Positions 44,755 through 53,394 of a DNA stretch of 64,000 bases are shown in pieces (position 1 is the first letter of the stretch; each line of letters opens with the position of its first letter). Under the pieces are notes generated by a model, which worked only from the letters and a program-made list of their open reading frames with translations, did no database searches and was not told where the DNA came from. The position numbers and the translations under genes were made by a program. Location: contig NZ_JAAOIW010000008.1 of the NCBI RefSeq assembly GCF_011440305.1, positions 1-64,000 of the forward strand, written 5' to 3'. The stretch comes from Paenibacillus agricola. Lineage in GTDB: Bacteria; Bacillota; Bacilli; Paenibacillales; NBRC-103111.

Positions 44755-45789
44755 TTATTTCAAGGTATTCAAATATTTGATAACGTCATTAATTTGTTGT
44801 TCCTGCAGCGGTTTGCCACCCGTAGGACCAAACGCTGGCATTTTGTTGCCTGGTTTAACGGATTGCGGATTGCTAATCCATTCATGCAAATTCTGGTCAT
44901 TCATTTCTCCCCGAGTCTTAACGCCTGCAATCATCTCACGTGCTGCAAAGCCGTTGAGGTTAGGTCCGACTCCGAGTCCTTGAGGACTAACGGCGTGACA
45001 GGCAAGGCAATTATCTTTGAAAATTTGCTCGCCGTTTTTCGCACCGGTATCGGATGCTGCAACAACGGATGGAGCTTTCATTTTGTCGACCCATTTGGTA
45101 AAGTCAGCTTCGGTCTTAGACACAACCTTAAAATCCATTAATGCATGTGAGGCTCCACAAAGCTCCGCACATTTCCCCATGAACACTGCCGCATCATCCG
45201 CTTCAAAATACAAGATGTTAGTCATGCCTGGGTTTGTATCTTGTTTACCGGCTAATGATGGTACCCAGAAGGAGTGAAGCACATCAGAGGAAGTAATCTC
45301 AAAAGCGATTCTTTTGCCTTTGGGAATAACTAAATCTTGTGCCGTAGCAATACCCAATTCCGGATATTCAAATTGCCACCAGAATTGATGCGCAGTCACT
45401 TTAACATGAATAGCATCCTTGTTACCCACGTGGTTCTCCGCAAGCTTCACGGTGTAGGTTACGGTTGGGACAGCCAAAATAAGCAGCAAAATAATAGGAA
45501 CAACCGTCCAAATAATTTCTAGGACATGGCTTCCTTCTACTTGCTTCGGAATGATATCCTTGTCGCCTTTTTTCTTCCGAAAGCGTACGAGTACATAAAT
45601 GTAGATCGCAAATACGACTATGGTTACCAGAACCATGATGCCAAGACTCAGCTCCATTAAAAACATCTGGTCTCGGGCGACTGGACCTCTCGGTCTCAAA
45701 GCGGACATTGTATCGTTCCCGCAGCCCGATAAAAGCAACATCAACCCGAAAAGAGGGATATAACGCCACAGATTTTGCCAACGATTCAT
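44755..45789 (-). CDS. ctaC: Cytochrome c oxidase subunit II with fused cytochrome c
   Basis: A 344-residue lipoprotein that takes electrons into the oxidase. The lipobox LLLLSGC is at about residue 22. Two membrane helices follow (about 45-65 and 90-110). The CuA domain (about 120-220) has HQFWWQFEYP and the copper motif CAELCGASHALM. A fused cytochrome c domain (about 250-344) contains CLACH and a distal Met in NKMPAFGPTGG. This fusion defines the caa3 type. The ATG at 45789 follows GAGGTGG; the longer frame to 45837 has no site. First gene of ctaCDEF. Confidence 0.97.
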   Translation of the reverse strand: MNRWQNLWRYIPLFGLMLLLSGCGNDTMSALRPRGPVARDQMFLMELSLGIMVLVTIVVFAIYIYVLVRFRKKKGDKDIIPKQVEGSHVLEIIWTVVPIILLLILAVPTVTYTVKLAENHVGNKDAIHVKVTAHQFWWQFEYPELGIATAQDLVIPKGKRIAFEITSSDVLHSFWVPSLAGKQDTNPGMTNILYFEADDAAVFMGKCAELCGASHALMDFKVVSKTEADFTKWVDKMKAPSVVAASDTGAKNGEQIFKDNCLACHAVSPQGLGVGPNLNGFAAREMIAGVKTRGEMNDQNLHEWISNPQSVKPGNKMPAFGPTGGKPLQEQQINDVIKYLNTLK

Positions 45790-46106
45790 CTTATTAATCC
45801 CACCTCTAAAGCAAATATTTTTCGAACAAAAGGTCACATATTGTCAATGAACCTAATCACCATATTAACTATAAATTCGTACCCCTTTTTTGTCAATCAA
45901 TCTCGTGAAGTTCACAAATTGTTCTCAACCTGCGCCGCTCCTCACTTTTTTCATATGGCCTCTCTGATTTTATACCCACAAACGGATAGTTTTATGCACC
46001 TTGAAGTATTCATTTATTGACGTATAATTTCCGCAATTTGATCCATGCTATTGGAAAAACCATTTAGGAGCAACTAAGCCCCATTGGATATATAAGGAGG
46101 AATTGT

Positions 46107-46793
46107 ATGAATAACAGGCGTTTTGGCCTAGCCATTTTATGCTTTAGCTGTTTAATCGGGCTCTGCGGCTGCTTTAGCTGGTATGATCAAAACAGCGCCA
46201 CGAATTATGGAAGCAGAAATGGAGAAACTCGACAGGATACGACAAGGGCCTACCAAACCGAGCAACAAAATTCGCTAGTATCACACCAGCATTCGACACT
46301 TGAAATGAATCCATTTTTATCCGAGCAGGTTGCTGCTATGGATGGTGTGAACAGCTGCATCGTGATGATGGCAGACCAAACTGCTTATGTAGCAATCATG
46401 ATTGACAATACGGCCACCGGTACAAAAAGCACTCCGACGGAAACGAATAATGGGGGAACGGTCAGAGGTTTGTATAATCCCAGCACTCCTTTTAACGATT
46501 ATGCAGATCCCAACCTGCTTGCCACGGGCACCAATTCCTATGATACCGTAAAAAACCATGAGCAAATCACGCACTTATTTAAGCAAAAGATTGCCGAAAA
46601 AATCCGTTTGCTGAATCCATTGGTGTCCGATGTGTATATTTCGGCGAACCGCGACTATATCAATGAACTGAACCGTTTAGCGCAGGAGGCTTGGAAAGGG
46701 CAGGATTTAAAGCCATACCTACCCATGTTTGACTCTTTATCGGAACGTATATTCGGAACATTGCCAACCATCCCTACCCAGTCTGAGCAATAG
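46107..46793 (+). CDS. YhcN/YlaJ family sporulation lipoprotein
   Basis: A 228-residue exported lipoprotein (LIGLCGC lipobox, with Cys at about residue 22) followed by a Gln/Ser/Thr-rich polar stretch (about 25-65). The folded part has VAAMDGVNSCIVMMADQTAYVAI and LNPLVSDVYISANRDYINEL, the pattern of the YhcN/YlaJ family made in the forespore. No sigma-G type promoter could be recognised with confidence. AAGGAGGAATTGT precedes the ATG. Confidence 0.88.
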   Translation: MNNRRFGLAILCFSCLIGLCGCFSWYDQNSATNYGSRNGETRQDTTRAYQTEQQNSLVSHQHSTLEMNPFLSEQVAAMDGVNSCIVMMADQTAYVAIMIDNTATGTKSTPTETNNGGTVRGLYNPSTPFNDYADPNLLATGTNSYDTVKNHEQITHLFKQKIAEKIRLLNPLVSDVYISANRDYINELNRLAQEAWKGQDLKPYLPMFDSLSERIFGTLPTIPTQSEQ

Positions 46794-46849
46794 AGAAATT
46801 TAATAAAGCCTGGAAATGACCCAGGTTAAACTACCCAGAGCAGCCTCCG

Positions 46850-46904
46850 CCCCCTTCGATGTTCCCTTTCATTATATAAATGAAGGAACCTACGGGGGTT
46901 TTTG
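46850..46904 (+). terminator. Terminator of the sporulation lipoprotein gene
   Basis: CCCCC (46850-46854) pairs with GGGGG (46894-46898), with an inner GTTCC/GGAAC plus TTCAT/ATGAA stem, then TTTTT. Confidence 0.8.
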
Positions 46905-47086
46905 ACGTTGATTGTGAGGGAAGCTGGTTTCTTTTTCCTACCGATTCCTGTAGAATGCAAGGTAAGAGCCTTGAAATTTACGCACATTAAATGGTTTGGT
47001 CTAGATAAGCCGGTTTGCACGTATAAACTGCAGTTGCAAGATGTGATCAAGGAATGAACCAAATAGATGAAGGAGATTAAACAACA

Positions 47087-49132
47087 ATGAAATCCAATTT
47101 TACCAAGCTAGGTGTTAGTGAAGAGCTAGCAGAAGCCTTAGCACAGCAAGGCTATACCGAACCCACGCCAATCCAGAAGGAAGCAATTCCCGTCGTTATG
47201 GCTGGGCACGATGTTATTGCGCAAGCCCAAACTGGGACTGGCAAAACATTAGCTTTTGTATTGCCTATACTGGAAAACTTCGACCCGGTCAAAAATTACA
47301 CCCAAGCGCTGATCATTACGCCAACCCGTGAACTGGCACTTCAAATTACAGCCGAGGTACAAAAATGGGCTCCGCTCAAAGGAATGAACGTACTCGCTGC
47401 TTATGGGGGTCAGGATGTCGAACGGCAGTTAAAAAAGCTGGCGGGCACGATTCACCTGATCATAGCGACTCCAGGACGCCTACTAGACCATATCCGCCGG
47501 GAAACGGTCATGCTGGGAAAGGTAGCTACCTTGGTACTCGATGAAGCCGACCAAATGCTCCATATGGGCTTTCTTAAAGATGTTGAGGAAATCATCATAC
47601 AAACACCTGTCAAACGGCAAACCTTGCTATTCTCCGCCACAATGCCCACACCGATCCGTAATCTCGCCAAAGGCTATATGAGATCCCCACAGGAAATCAA
47701 AGTAAAAACGAGACAAATTACTTTAACGGAAATTGAACAAATTGCAATTAAAACCACAGATCGTGGTAAACAGGAAGCACTTGTTCATTTAATGGAGGAA
47801 TTCCGTCCTTATTTGGCAATGATTTTTTGTCGCACTAAGGTGCGGGCTGCCGAATTGAATAAGGCTTTGCAGGATCTGGGCTATGTTTCTGATGAGCTGC
47901 ATGGTGATTTAACGCAAGGTAAACGCGAGCAGGTCATGAAAAGATTTCGCGATGCCAAAATCCAATTCCTTGTAGTCACCGATATCGCATCGCGTGGCCT
48001 TGATGTTGAAGGCATTACTCACGTATTCAACTATGATATGCCCCATGATACCGAGGCTTATATTCACCGGATTGGCCGCACAGGGCGGGCAGGACAACGC
48101 GGCATGGCGGTCACGATGATTACGCAGCGCGATATGCGCACGCTAGCGGAGATTGAGCAAGGCATCAATGCCGAGCTGCCTATCCGTACCATGCTAGCTG
48201 ATGGCGAGCTAAGCGCCGAGCAAACAAGCGGCCGGACAGGCGTTGTTGCACGCAGGGGCGTGACCGACCGCGTCAGCATGAGCAACGAACGCTCCGAGCG
48301 CTCAAGCGGCGGACCGCGCGGGCGTGGCGGCAGCCGCAGCGATGGCGGCGAACGGCGTGGCGCGGCGCCAAGCGGCGCACCGGCACGAAGCCGTAGCGGC
48401 TTCGGCGGGCACACCGCCGGCGTACGCGGCGGCGCGCGTGTAGACGCGGGCGGCTGGCGCAAGCGTGAGGGCGACGATGCAGGCGCAGGCGGCGAGCGCT
48501 CGGCACGGGCCGGCGGCGCACGCGGCGGTGAAGTTGGGCGTGGGCGCTTCAGCGCGGAACGCGCAGGCGGTACCGCGGCGGGACGCACACGCACAGGCGG
48601 CAGTGCAGCGGGCGGCGCAGGCAAGCCGGAGCGCGCAGAGCGTGGCGCGGCGGCGGGCTATGGCGCCAAACGCGGCGGCAGCGCACCAAGCGGCGGACGC
48701 GCCGATGCGGAGCGCGGTGGTAGCGGCGGTGCAGGAAGAAGCCTCAGCGGCATCTTCGGCAAGGTCGGCGCTCCGAATCGCAATAAAGACCGCGAATACG
48801 GCTCCCAAGACCGTGGAGCCGGCGCGGCTAGCCAGTCTGATTCCAGCACCTACCGGTCTTCTTCAGGCCGCAGCAGTAGCGGGTCGGACGCAGCACGCCC
48901 ATCCCGCGATGGCGGTGAATGGACGACCAAGCGCGATGCCCAGCAGCGCGGCAAAGCAAGCGCAGGCCGCGGAGCAGCGGGAGCAGGGCCACGCAGCAGC
49001 GACCGTTCTGCAGGCGGCGGACGGCAGGATCGCCCGGCGTCCGGGAAGCACGGGTCAGCCCCCGTCAGCAGGGCAAGCCGCCCAAGCAGCGGAAGCAAGG
49101 GCAGCGGTCCGCGAGGACGTAGCGGACGTTGA
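47087..49132 (+). CDS. DEAD-box RNA helicase with long Gly/Arg/Ser-rich tail
   Basis: A 681-residue ATP-dependent RNA helicase. The core (about 1-370) has every motif: GYTEPTPIQ (Q), AQTGTGKT (I), PTRELALQ (Ia), DEAD (II), SAT (III), DIASRGLDVEG (V) and HRIGRTGRAG (VI), most like CshA-type enzymes. Residues from about 385 to the end are almost all Gly, Arg, Ser, Ala and Asp with repeated RGG/SGG-like words and no fold. This 300-residue tail is far longer than in Bacillus CshA and is encoded by much more GC-rich DNA than the core. It would be expected to bind RNA loosely. AAGGAG precedes the ATG. Confidence 0.95.
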   Translation: MKSNFTKLGVSEELAEALAQQGYTEPTPIQKEAIPVVMAGHDVIAQAQTGTGKTLAFVLPILENFDPVKNYTQALIITPTRELALQITAEVQKWAPLKGMNVLAAYGGQDVERQLKKLAGTIHLIIATPGRLLDHIRRETVMLGKVATLVLDEADQMLHMGFLKDVEEIIIQTPVKRQTLLFSATMPTPIRNLAKGYMRSPQEIKVKTRQITLTEIEQIAIKTTDRGKQEALVHLMEEFRPYLAMIFCRTKVRAAELNKALQDLGYVSDELHGDLTQGKREQVMKRFRDAKIQFLVVTDIASRGLDVEGITHVFNYDMPHDTEAYIHRIGRTGRAGQRGMAVTMITQRDMRTLAEIEQGINAELPIRTMLADGELSAEQTSGRTGVVARRGVTDRVSMSNERSERSSGGPRGRGGSRSDGGERRGAAPSGAPARSRSGFGGHTAGVRGGARVDAGGWRKREGDDAGAGGERSARAGGARGGEVGRGRFSAERAGGTAAGRTRTGGSAAGGAGKPERAERGAAAGYGAKRGGSAPSGGRADAERGGSGGAGRSLSGIFGKVGAPNRNKDREYGSQDRGAGAASQSDSSTYRSSSGRSSSGSDAARPSRDGGEWTTKRDAQQRGKASAGRGAAGAGPRSSDRSAGGGRQDRPASGKHGSAPVSRASRPSSGSKGSGPRGRSGR

Positions 49133-49158
49133 GCGTTGGAGCTAGGCAATAGAAACTG

Positions 49159-49209
49159 AACCTGTGGTATTACCTTGAAGCTGATACAGCTTCAAGGCTT
49201 TGCCACCTG
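49159..49209. other. Imperfect long hairpin after the helicase gene
   Basis: A perfect 11-bp stem (CCTTGAAGCTG/CAGCTTCAAGG, ATA loop, 49173-49197) sits inside AACC-GTGG/CCAC-GGTT pairs. No T run follows, so it is not a standard terminator. Confidence 0.5.
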
Positions 49210-49330
49210 GTTGCAACATGAATATGGTCTGGGTGTAACCTGGTTTGAGCTCTTTACCCTAAGAAGAAAACCATGTAAAATATAGTTCATATCCATAGTC
49301 CTTAATATTGCCAAACCTAGGAGGGCTTCT

Positions 49331-49921
49331 ATGTACGAATTAAAAGATCATGATATTATTTTTGTCTTTACCGGCCCCAATGGCGCCGGACGAAAGACTG
49401 TAGCGCAAATGTCAGGTAATACGCTAGGCATGAGGCAAGTGATTTCGTACACAACAAGAGCACCCCGATCAGGTGAAGAAAATGGACAGGATTATCATTT
49501 TGTAGACCGAGAAGTTTTTGTTGCAGCCCAGCAGGCCAACGAATTTATTGAAGTCATTGAATTAGACGGTAATTGCTACGGGGTTAAGGAGCAGGACTTG
49601 GCTGACATGCTGGAATTATACGGTGTGGTCTATCTCGTCCTTAACAAAGATGGGGCTGAAAACGTCAAAAAACGGTACGGTCGAAAAGCGACCCGCATTT
49701 TTATCTATGTAGATCGTCAAACGATTATCAAACGTGAGGAATTGCGTGGAGAATCGGCTGATATCATTGAAAGATCCACAGCGCATTATGATGAAGAGCT
49801 TGCCTACAAAGAGCAATGCGAGCATATTTTTGAAAATCTCGATTTGGCACATACGGTTTTCGATTTAACCAAAACGTTGGATGAGCACTATTTACACCGT
49901 AATTTAGTGGATAAGGATTAA
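49331..49921 (+). CDS. Guanylate-kinase-like protein with altered P-loop
   Basis: A 196-residue protein with the guanylate kinase fold. The P-loop reads FTGPNGAGRKTV, whereas true Gmk enzymes have GPSGVGKGT, so an Arg occupies the usual Lys position and Lys has moved one place on. The GMP-binding SYTTRAPRSGEENGQDYHFV is well kept, as is EFIEVIELDGNCYGV. The lid and C-terminal part (ERSTAHYDEELAYKEQCEHI) diverge. Either a paralogue with weak or changed activity or a regulatory version. AGGAGGGCTTCT precedes the ATG. It is monocistronic. Confidence 0.87.
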   Translation: MYELKDHDIIFVFTGPNGAGRKTVAQMSGNTLGMRQVISYTTRAPRSGEENGQDYHFVDREVFVAAQQANEFIEVIELDGNCYGVKEQDLADMLELYGVVYLVLNKDGAENVKKRYGRKATRIFIYVDRQTIIKREELRGESADIIERSTAHYDEELAYKEQCEHIFENLDLAHTVFDLTKTLDEHYLHRNLVDKD

Positions 49922-49981
49922 ATACGCTAACCGGCTAGCTGCACTTAATAATTAATCAAATCATGTGGAAGCTCACATACT

Positions 49982-50025
49982 AAAAAGACCGGTGCCAGCC
50001 TTGCAGGCACATACGGTCTTTTTTG
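49982..50025 (+). terminator. Terminator of the kinase-like gene
   Basis: AAAAAGACCG pairs with CGGTCTTTTT with an inner TGCC/GGCA pair. Confidence 0.92.
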
Positions 50026-50056
50026 GGCTCCACACTATTTTCCGATTTTCCAATTT

Positions 50057-50090
50057 CTGATTACGATTATTTTCTGATTACGATTATTTT
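50057..50090. repeat. Two-copy 17-bp direct repeat
   Basis: CTGATTACGATTATTTT occurs twice without a gap upstream of the HEAT-repeat gene. It may be replication slippage or a binding site. Confidence 0.9.
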
Positions 50091-50167
50091 CTGGTCATGC
50101 CCCCCCATGCATATTTGATGGAGTCAAATGCTGATTTTAATATGGTTTTAAGAAAGGTGGCCCTTTC

Positions 50168-51361
50168 ATGCACATTGTGTCCATAGAACCGACCCCTAGT
50201 CCCAATACGATGAAAATCCAAGTAAACGAACGGATTCCCGATGGCATCCGTACTACGTACGCCAAAGCTAACACGGCTGCTGCGCCTGCTTTTATCCAAA
50301 AGCTACTCGCCATCCATGGCGTCAAAAGCGTTTACCATGCCGCTGATTTTATTGCGGTTGACCGCATGGGCAGCGCAGATTGGCAGCCAATCCTTGCGCA
50401 CATTCACGAAGCGCTTGGCGGTGCCTCTGCTACGATACAGCCACCAGATCTGGCCAGCAGCACCAACTCCCAAAGCCAAGCAGCAGGAGAAGGGTCTCAA
50501 GAGGATGCCCACTTCGGTGAAGTGCAGGTGCTGCTGCAGCATTTCCGCGGGATTCCGCTGCAGGTGCGTGTCCAAAGCGGCATGGAGCAGCAGCGCGCAG
50601 GACTGCCTGCCCGCTTCAATGAAGCGGCTATCCGCGCCGCCTCTGCTTCGCCCAACCTGATCAAGGAGCGAACCTTGGAGGATTGGGGGATCCGCTACGG
50701 TGAGCTTAAGGAAGTGCTGGAGGAAATCACGCAGGAAATTGATGCTGCCTACGATGAGTCCCGGCTGCAGTCCTTGGTTACCCAGGCGCAGCAGCTCGGG
50801 GGGGACGTGGTTGAAGGCGTTGCTGCTGTGAGCTCGGCGGGGCGTGCAACTTTATCCAAGGCGGAATTAGTGCAGCAATTGGCTGATCCCGATTGGAAGC
50901 AGCGGTATGCTGCCCTCCAGCAGGTTAAGCCATCGGCAGAAACCCTTCCGCTGCTGACTCACGCCTTGGAGGATGAAAAGCCTTCGATCCGCCGGCTCGC
51001 CGCGGTTTTCCTGGGTGATTTGAAGGATACCATGGATGTCCTTCCTTATCTGCAACGAGCACTTGATGATAAATCTGCATCGGTCAGGCGTACCGCTGGC
51101 GATACCTTATCGGATATCGGCAATCCCAATGGAATCCCTGCGATGATGAAGGCCTTGCTTGACCCTAACAAGCTGGTCCGCTGGCGCGCGGCGCGTTTCT
51201 TGTATGAGGTTGGCGACCAGCAGGCGCTGCCTGCCCTGCACCAAGCCGAAGATGACGCCGAATTCGAAATCCGCATGCAGATTAAATTGGCTATTGAGCG
51301 AATCGAAGGCGGCCATGCCGCTGAAGGGTCCGTCTGGCAGCAAATGACACGAAGGTCTTAA
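50168..51361 (+). CDS. CvfC-like protein: NifU N-terminal domain plus HEAT repeats
   Basis: A 397-residue cytosolic protein. Residues 1-90 match the Scaffold-protein Nfu/NifU N-terminal domain (VSIEPTPSPNTMKIQVNE, VKSVYHAADFIAVDR). A linker and a conserved middle (about 115-250) follow, with RFNEAAIRAASASPNLIKER. Residues 240-390 are HEAT-type repeats (ALEDEKPSIRRLAAVFLGDL, ALDDKSASVRRTAGDTLSDI). This layout fits the 'conserved virulence factor C' family of Staphylococcus and Bacillus; the molecular role is unknown. AAAGGTGG precedes the ATG. Confidence 0.9.
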   Translation: MHIVSIEPTPSPNTMKIQVNERIPDGIRTTYAKANTAAAPAFIQKLLAIHGVKSVYHAADFIAVDRMGSADWQPILAHIHEALGGASATIQPPDLASSTNSQSQAAGEGSQEDAHFGEVQVLLQHFRGIPLQVRVQSGMEQQRAGLPARFNEAAIRAASASPNLIKERTLEDWGIRYGELKEVLEEITQEIDAAYDESRLQSLVTQAQQLGGDVVEGVAAVSSAGRATLSKAELVQQLADPDWKQRYAALQQVKPSAETLPLLTHALEDEKPSIRRLAAVFLGDLKDTMDVLPYLQRALDDKSASVRRTAGDTLSDIGNPNGIPAMMKALLDPNKLVRWRAARFLYEVGDQQALPALHQAEDDAEFEIRMQIKLAIERIEGGHAAEGSVWQQMTRRS

Positions 51362-51395
51362 TTGCAGGCTGAGAGAGAAAAGCTTGAACATAAAC

Positions 51396-51437
51396 AAAAG
51401 CGATGGAGACCTATTTTGTTAGGCTCCACCGCTTTTT
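51396..51437. terminator. Bidirectional terminator between the CvfC-like and MBL-fold genes
   Basis: AAAGCG-TGGAG-CCT pairs with AGG-CTCCA-CGCTTT with single-base bulges, A and T runs outside. Confidence 0.88.
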
Positions 51438-51456
51438 TGCATGTCCCGAGCTGCCA

Positions 51457-52374
51457 CTATACAAACAAAGTTTCTCCAAGCAAAAGAATTTTGAGCCTCT
51501 CCCGCTCCAATTGCAGCCTTTTCCATTCTGCCTGCAACAGCCCTAACGCTTCCTCAGGCGTATCATTGGCGAGTTTAAAGGTGCCGTAATGCATAGGGAT
51601 AAATGTGTTCGCCTGCAAATCCACAAAGGATTTGACCGCCTCCTCGGGCGACATATGGGCATTGCTCATCACTTGCACCGGGTCATAGGCTCCTATGGGC
51701 AGGATCGCTTGGTCAATATTGAATCGCTCCCCAATCTGCTTGAAGCCTTGGAAATACGCGCTGTCTCCGGCAAAATACACGCTTCCTTCGCTTTCTCTGC
51801 CTTTAATGACCCAGCCTCCCCAGTGTGACGTGTTGGTATCAAAAAATGTACGCCTTGTCCAATGCTGAGCGGGGACGAATGTAAATTCGACTCCATTGAT
51901 TCTTGTGCTTTCCCACCATGACAGCTCCGTGGATTGTTGGAATTTTTTGCGCATAAATAAGCTTTTCAAGCCCACCGGAAGCAGGTATCTGGCGCCTCTC
52001 CCGATTTTTTTGATAGTCGGAAAATCCAGATGGTCATAATGGGCATGTGAGATTAACACCACATCGATCCGCGGCAAATCAGCAAAAGGGATGCCTGGCT
52101 CCGTCAGCCGCTTTTTTATCCCCATCATTTTGGCATACACAGGATCTGTAAGTATATTTACATTATCTATTTGGATAAGGAATGTAGAATGCCCAATCCA
52201 GGTTATGGTCGTTTTATGGTCGTTTTCCTTAAGCAATTCGTTATGAATTTGAGCATGGTGGGGGATAAAATAGGAACGGGACATCTTCTTCTTTTTTGTC
52301 ATCCACTTGTAGACATGAAGAATAGATTGCTTGTTTTTTTTAATATTATCTAAATTCGTATATCTGATTTTCAT
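51457..52374 (-). CDS. Metallo-beta-lactamase-fold hydrolase (UlaG/NAPE-PLD type)
   Basis: A 305-residue dinuclear-metal hydrolase. The metal motif is SHAHYDHLDF (HxHxDH), preceded by TITWIGHSTFLIQIDNVNIL and DPVYAK. YFAGDSAYFQGFKQIGERF has the third-site Asp, and IPMHYGTF has the last His. The group includes UlaG and N-acylphosphatidylethanolamine phospholipase D; substrate unknown. A 403-residue frame is open to 52668, but the ATG at 52374 is preceded by AGGAGGAACT and the family similarity begins after it. It is divergent to the broken gene at 52.6 kb. Confidence 0.9.
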   Translation of the reverse strand: MKIRYTNLDNIKKNKQSILHVYKWMTKKKKMSRSYFIPHHAQIHNELLKENDHKTTITWIGHSTFLIQIDNVNILTDPVYAKMMGIKKRLTEPGIPFADLPRIDVVLISHAHYDHLDFPTIKKIGRGARYLLPVGLKSLFMRKKFQQSTELSWWESTRINGVEFTFVPAQHWTRRTFFDTNTSHWGGWVIKGRESEGSVYFAGDSAYFQGFKQIGERFNIDQAILPIGAYDPVQVMSNAHMSPEEAVKSFVDLQANTFIPMHYGTFKLANDTPEEALGLLQAEWKRLQLERERLKILLLGETLFV

Positions 52375-52555
52375 AGTTCCTCCTATGCCCCTTGCCCGTT
52401 TGTGGGATGCTTCTTCAACTATAGCCTTTTCTTCACCCTGACGCAAAGCAAAAATGCTGCCTTTTACGCTATTAATTGCTGGAATCTCGTTTTGCCGTAA
52501 ATAGAAAACTGCTATGATGGAAGAATACCTGGCAGACGATGAAGGAGAGATTAAT

Positions 52556-53076
52556 TTGCGCAAACCGATTGATGCCTTTATGCTTGCTACGCTTACAGCC
52601 CTTGCAACGGCTATGCTGTCTAGCAGCCTGCTGTTTCCCCCCATATACAGCATCCGCCGCTTCGTCAAAGGAACAAAAACCCATTCAATTAGTTATTAAC
52701 GGAGAAGTGCAGACTTTGACGCAGCCGATCCTCATGTTTCATGATATTTCTTATGTTCCAGCACGACTTTTTTTGAGAAGCTAGGCTATTCCGTCTCTTG
52801 GGACGATAATTCAGGTGCCCTGTCAGCTAATAAACTGGGCACTACGGTACCCATACACCAAGGACGGATGTTTTATTGGTTAATCAATTGGTCGTGCGGA
52901 TATCACAATTTTCCATGCTAGAGGACAAAATGCACCGTGAATATACGACCGATGGCTGCCTGTATTATGAAGGCGAGTTCCGCAGCGATAATAAAGAGGG
53001 CTACTGCAAAATTTTCTATGCCGATGGCACGCTTTATTACCAAGGGAGCTTCCGTGAGGTGGGGATGTCACACTAG
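52556..53076 (+). pseudogene. Broken secreted copper-amine-oxidase-N/MORN protein gene
   Basis: The gene starts well: GAAGGAGAG, then TTG at 52556 and a signal peptide (RKPIDAFMLATLTALATAML). The frame breaks at a run of six C (52637-52642). The second frame continues with YTASAA and a copper-amine-oxidase N-terminal type domain (LVINGEVQTLTQPILMFHDI, SYVPAR). It breaks at seven T (52768-52774), and the third frame reads FFEKLGYSVSWDDNSGALSA. A further shift near 52858-52866 leads to VNQLVVRISQFSMLEDKM and then MORN-like repeats (YYEGEF, GTLYYQGSF) to a stop at 53076. Family members bind the cell surface. Two breaks lie in homopolymers, so sequencing error is possible. Confidence 0.8.
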
Positions 53077-53112
53077 ACCAATATCTGCATGAGCGTAGAT
53101 AAGACCTTGCTG

Positions 53113-53171
53113 CACCGCGCGCAGACCCCAAAAGCGCGGTGGGACAATATGTGTGGGCAGTCAACCACACA
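53113..53171. repeat. Two stem-loops beside a long terminator-like hairpin
   Basis: CACCGCGC (53113-53120) pairs with GCGCGGTG (53134-53141). GTGTGG and CCACAC (about 53151-53171) form the next stem. With the hairpin at 53175-53232 this makes three stems in 120 bp. The rest of 53233-53394 is repetitive (recurring GGCTTAGCTT-like words) with no gene. Confidence 0.6.
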
Positions 53172-53174
53172 CGC

Positions 53175-53232
53175 CCCAAAAAGCACCGTAAGCAGATAGC
53201 GATAGCCGCCTCTGCTTACGGTGCTTTTTGGG
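53175..53232. terminator. Very long bidirectional hairpin
   Basis: A perfect 22-bp stem (arms 53175-53196 and 53211-53232, containing AAAAAGCACCGTAAGCAG) with a 14-nt loop. A and T runs lie within the stem, so it could stop transcription in both directions, between the broken gene and the ABC operon. Confidence 0.8.
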
Positions 53233-53394
53233 TTATGGCAGCCTGCTGCGGCTGTGCCAAGCAGGCTCACTTAGCATGAGCCTGGCCTGCCTGGCTTAGC
53301 TTGAACATGGTTTTCACAGCTTTAGTTAGTTTAGCTTGGCCTTTGCGAGCTTACTCTGGCTGGGTTTAACCTAGCCTTTAGGCTTGCCTCTCTG

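Noticed and set aside
48064-49149. Several long open frames on both strands within the helicase tail
   Set aside because: They arise from GC-rich low-complexity coding sequence; their products are runs of Ala, Pro, Arg and Cys with no domain, and the plus-strand helicase frame explains the region.
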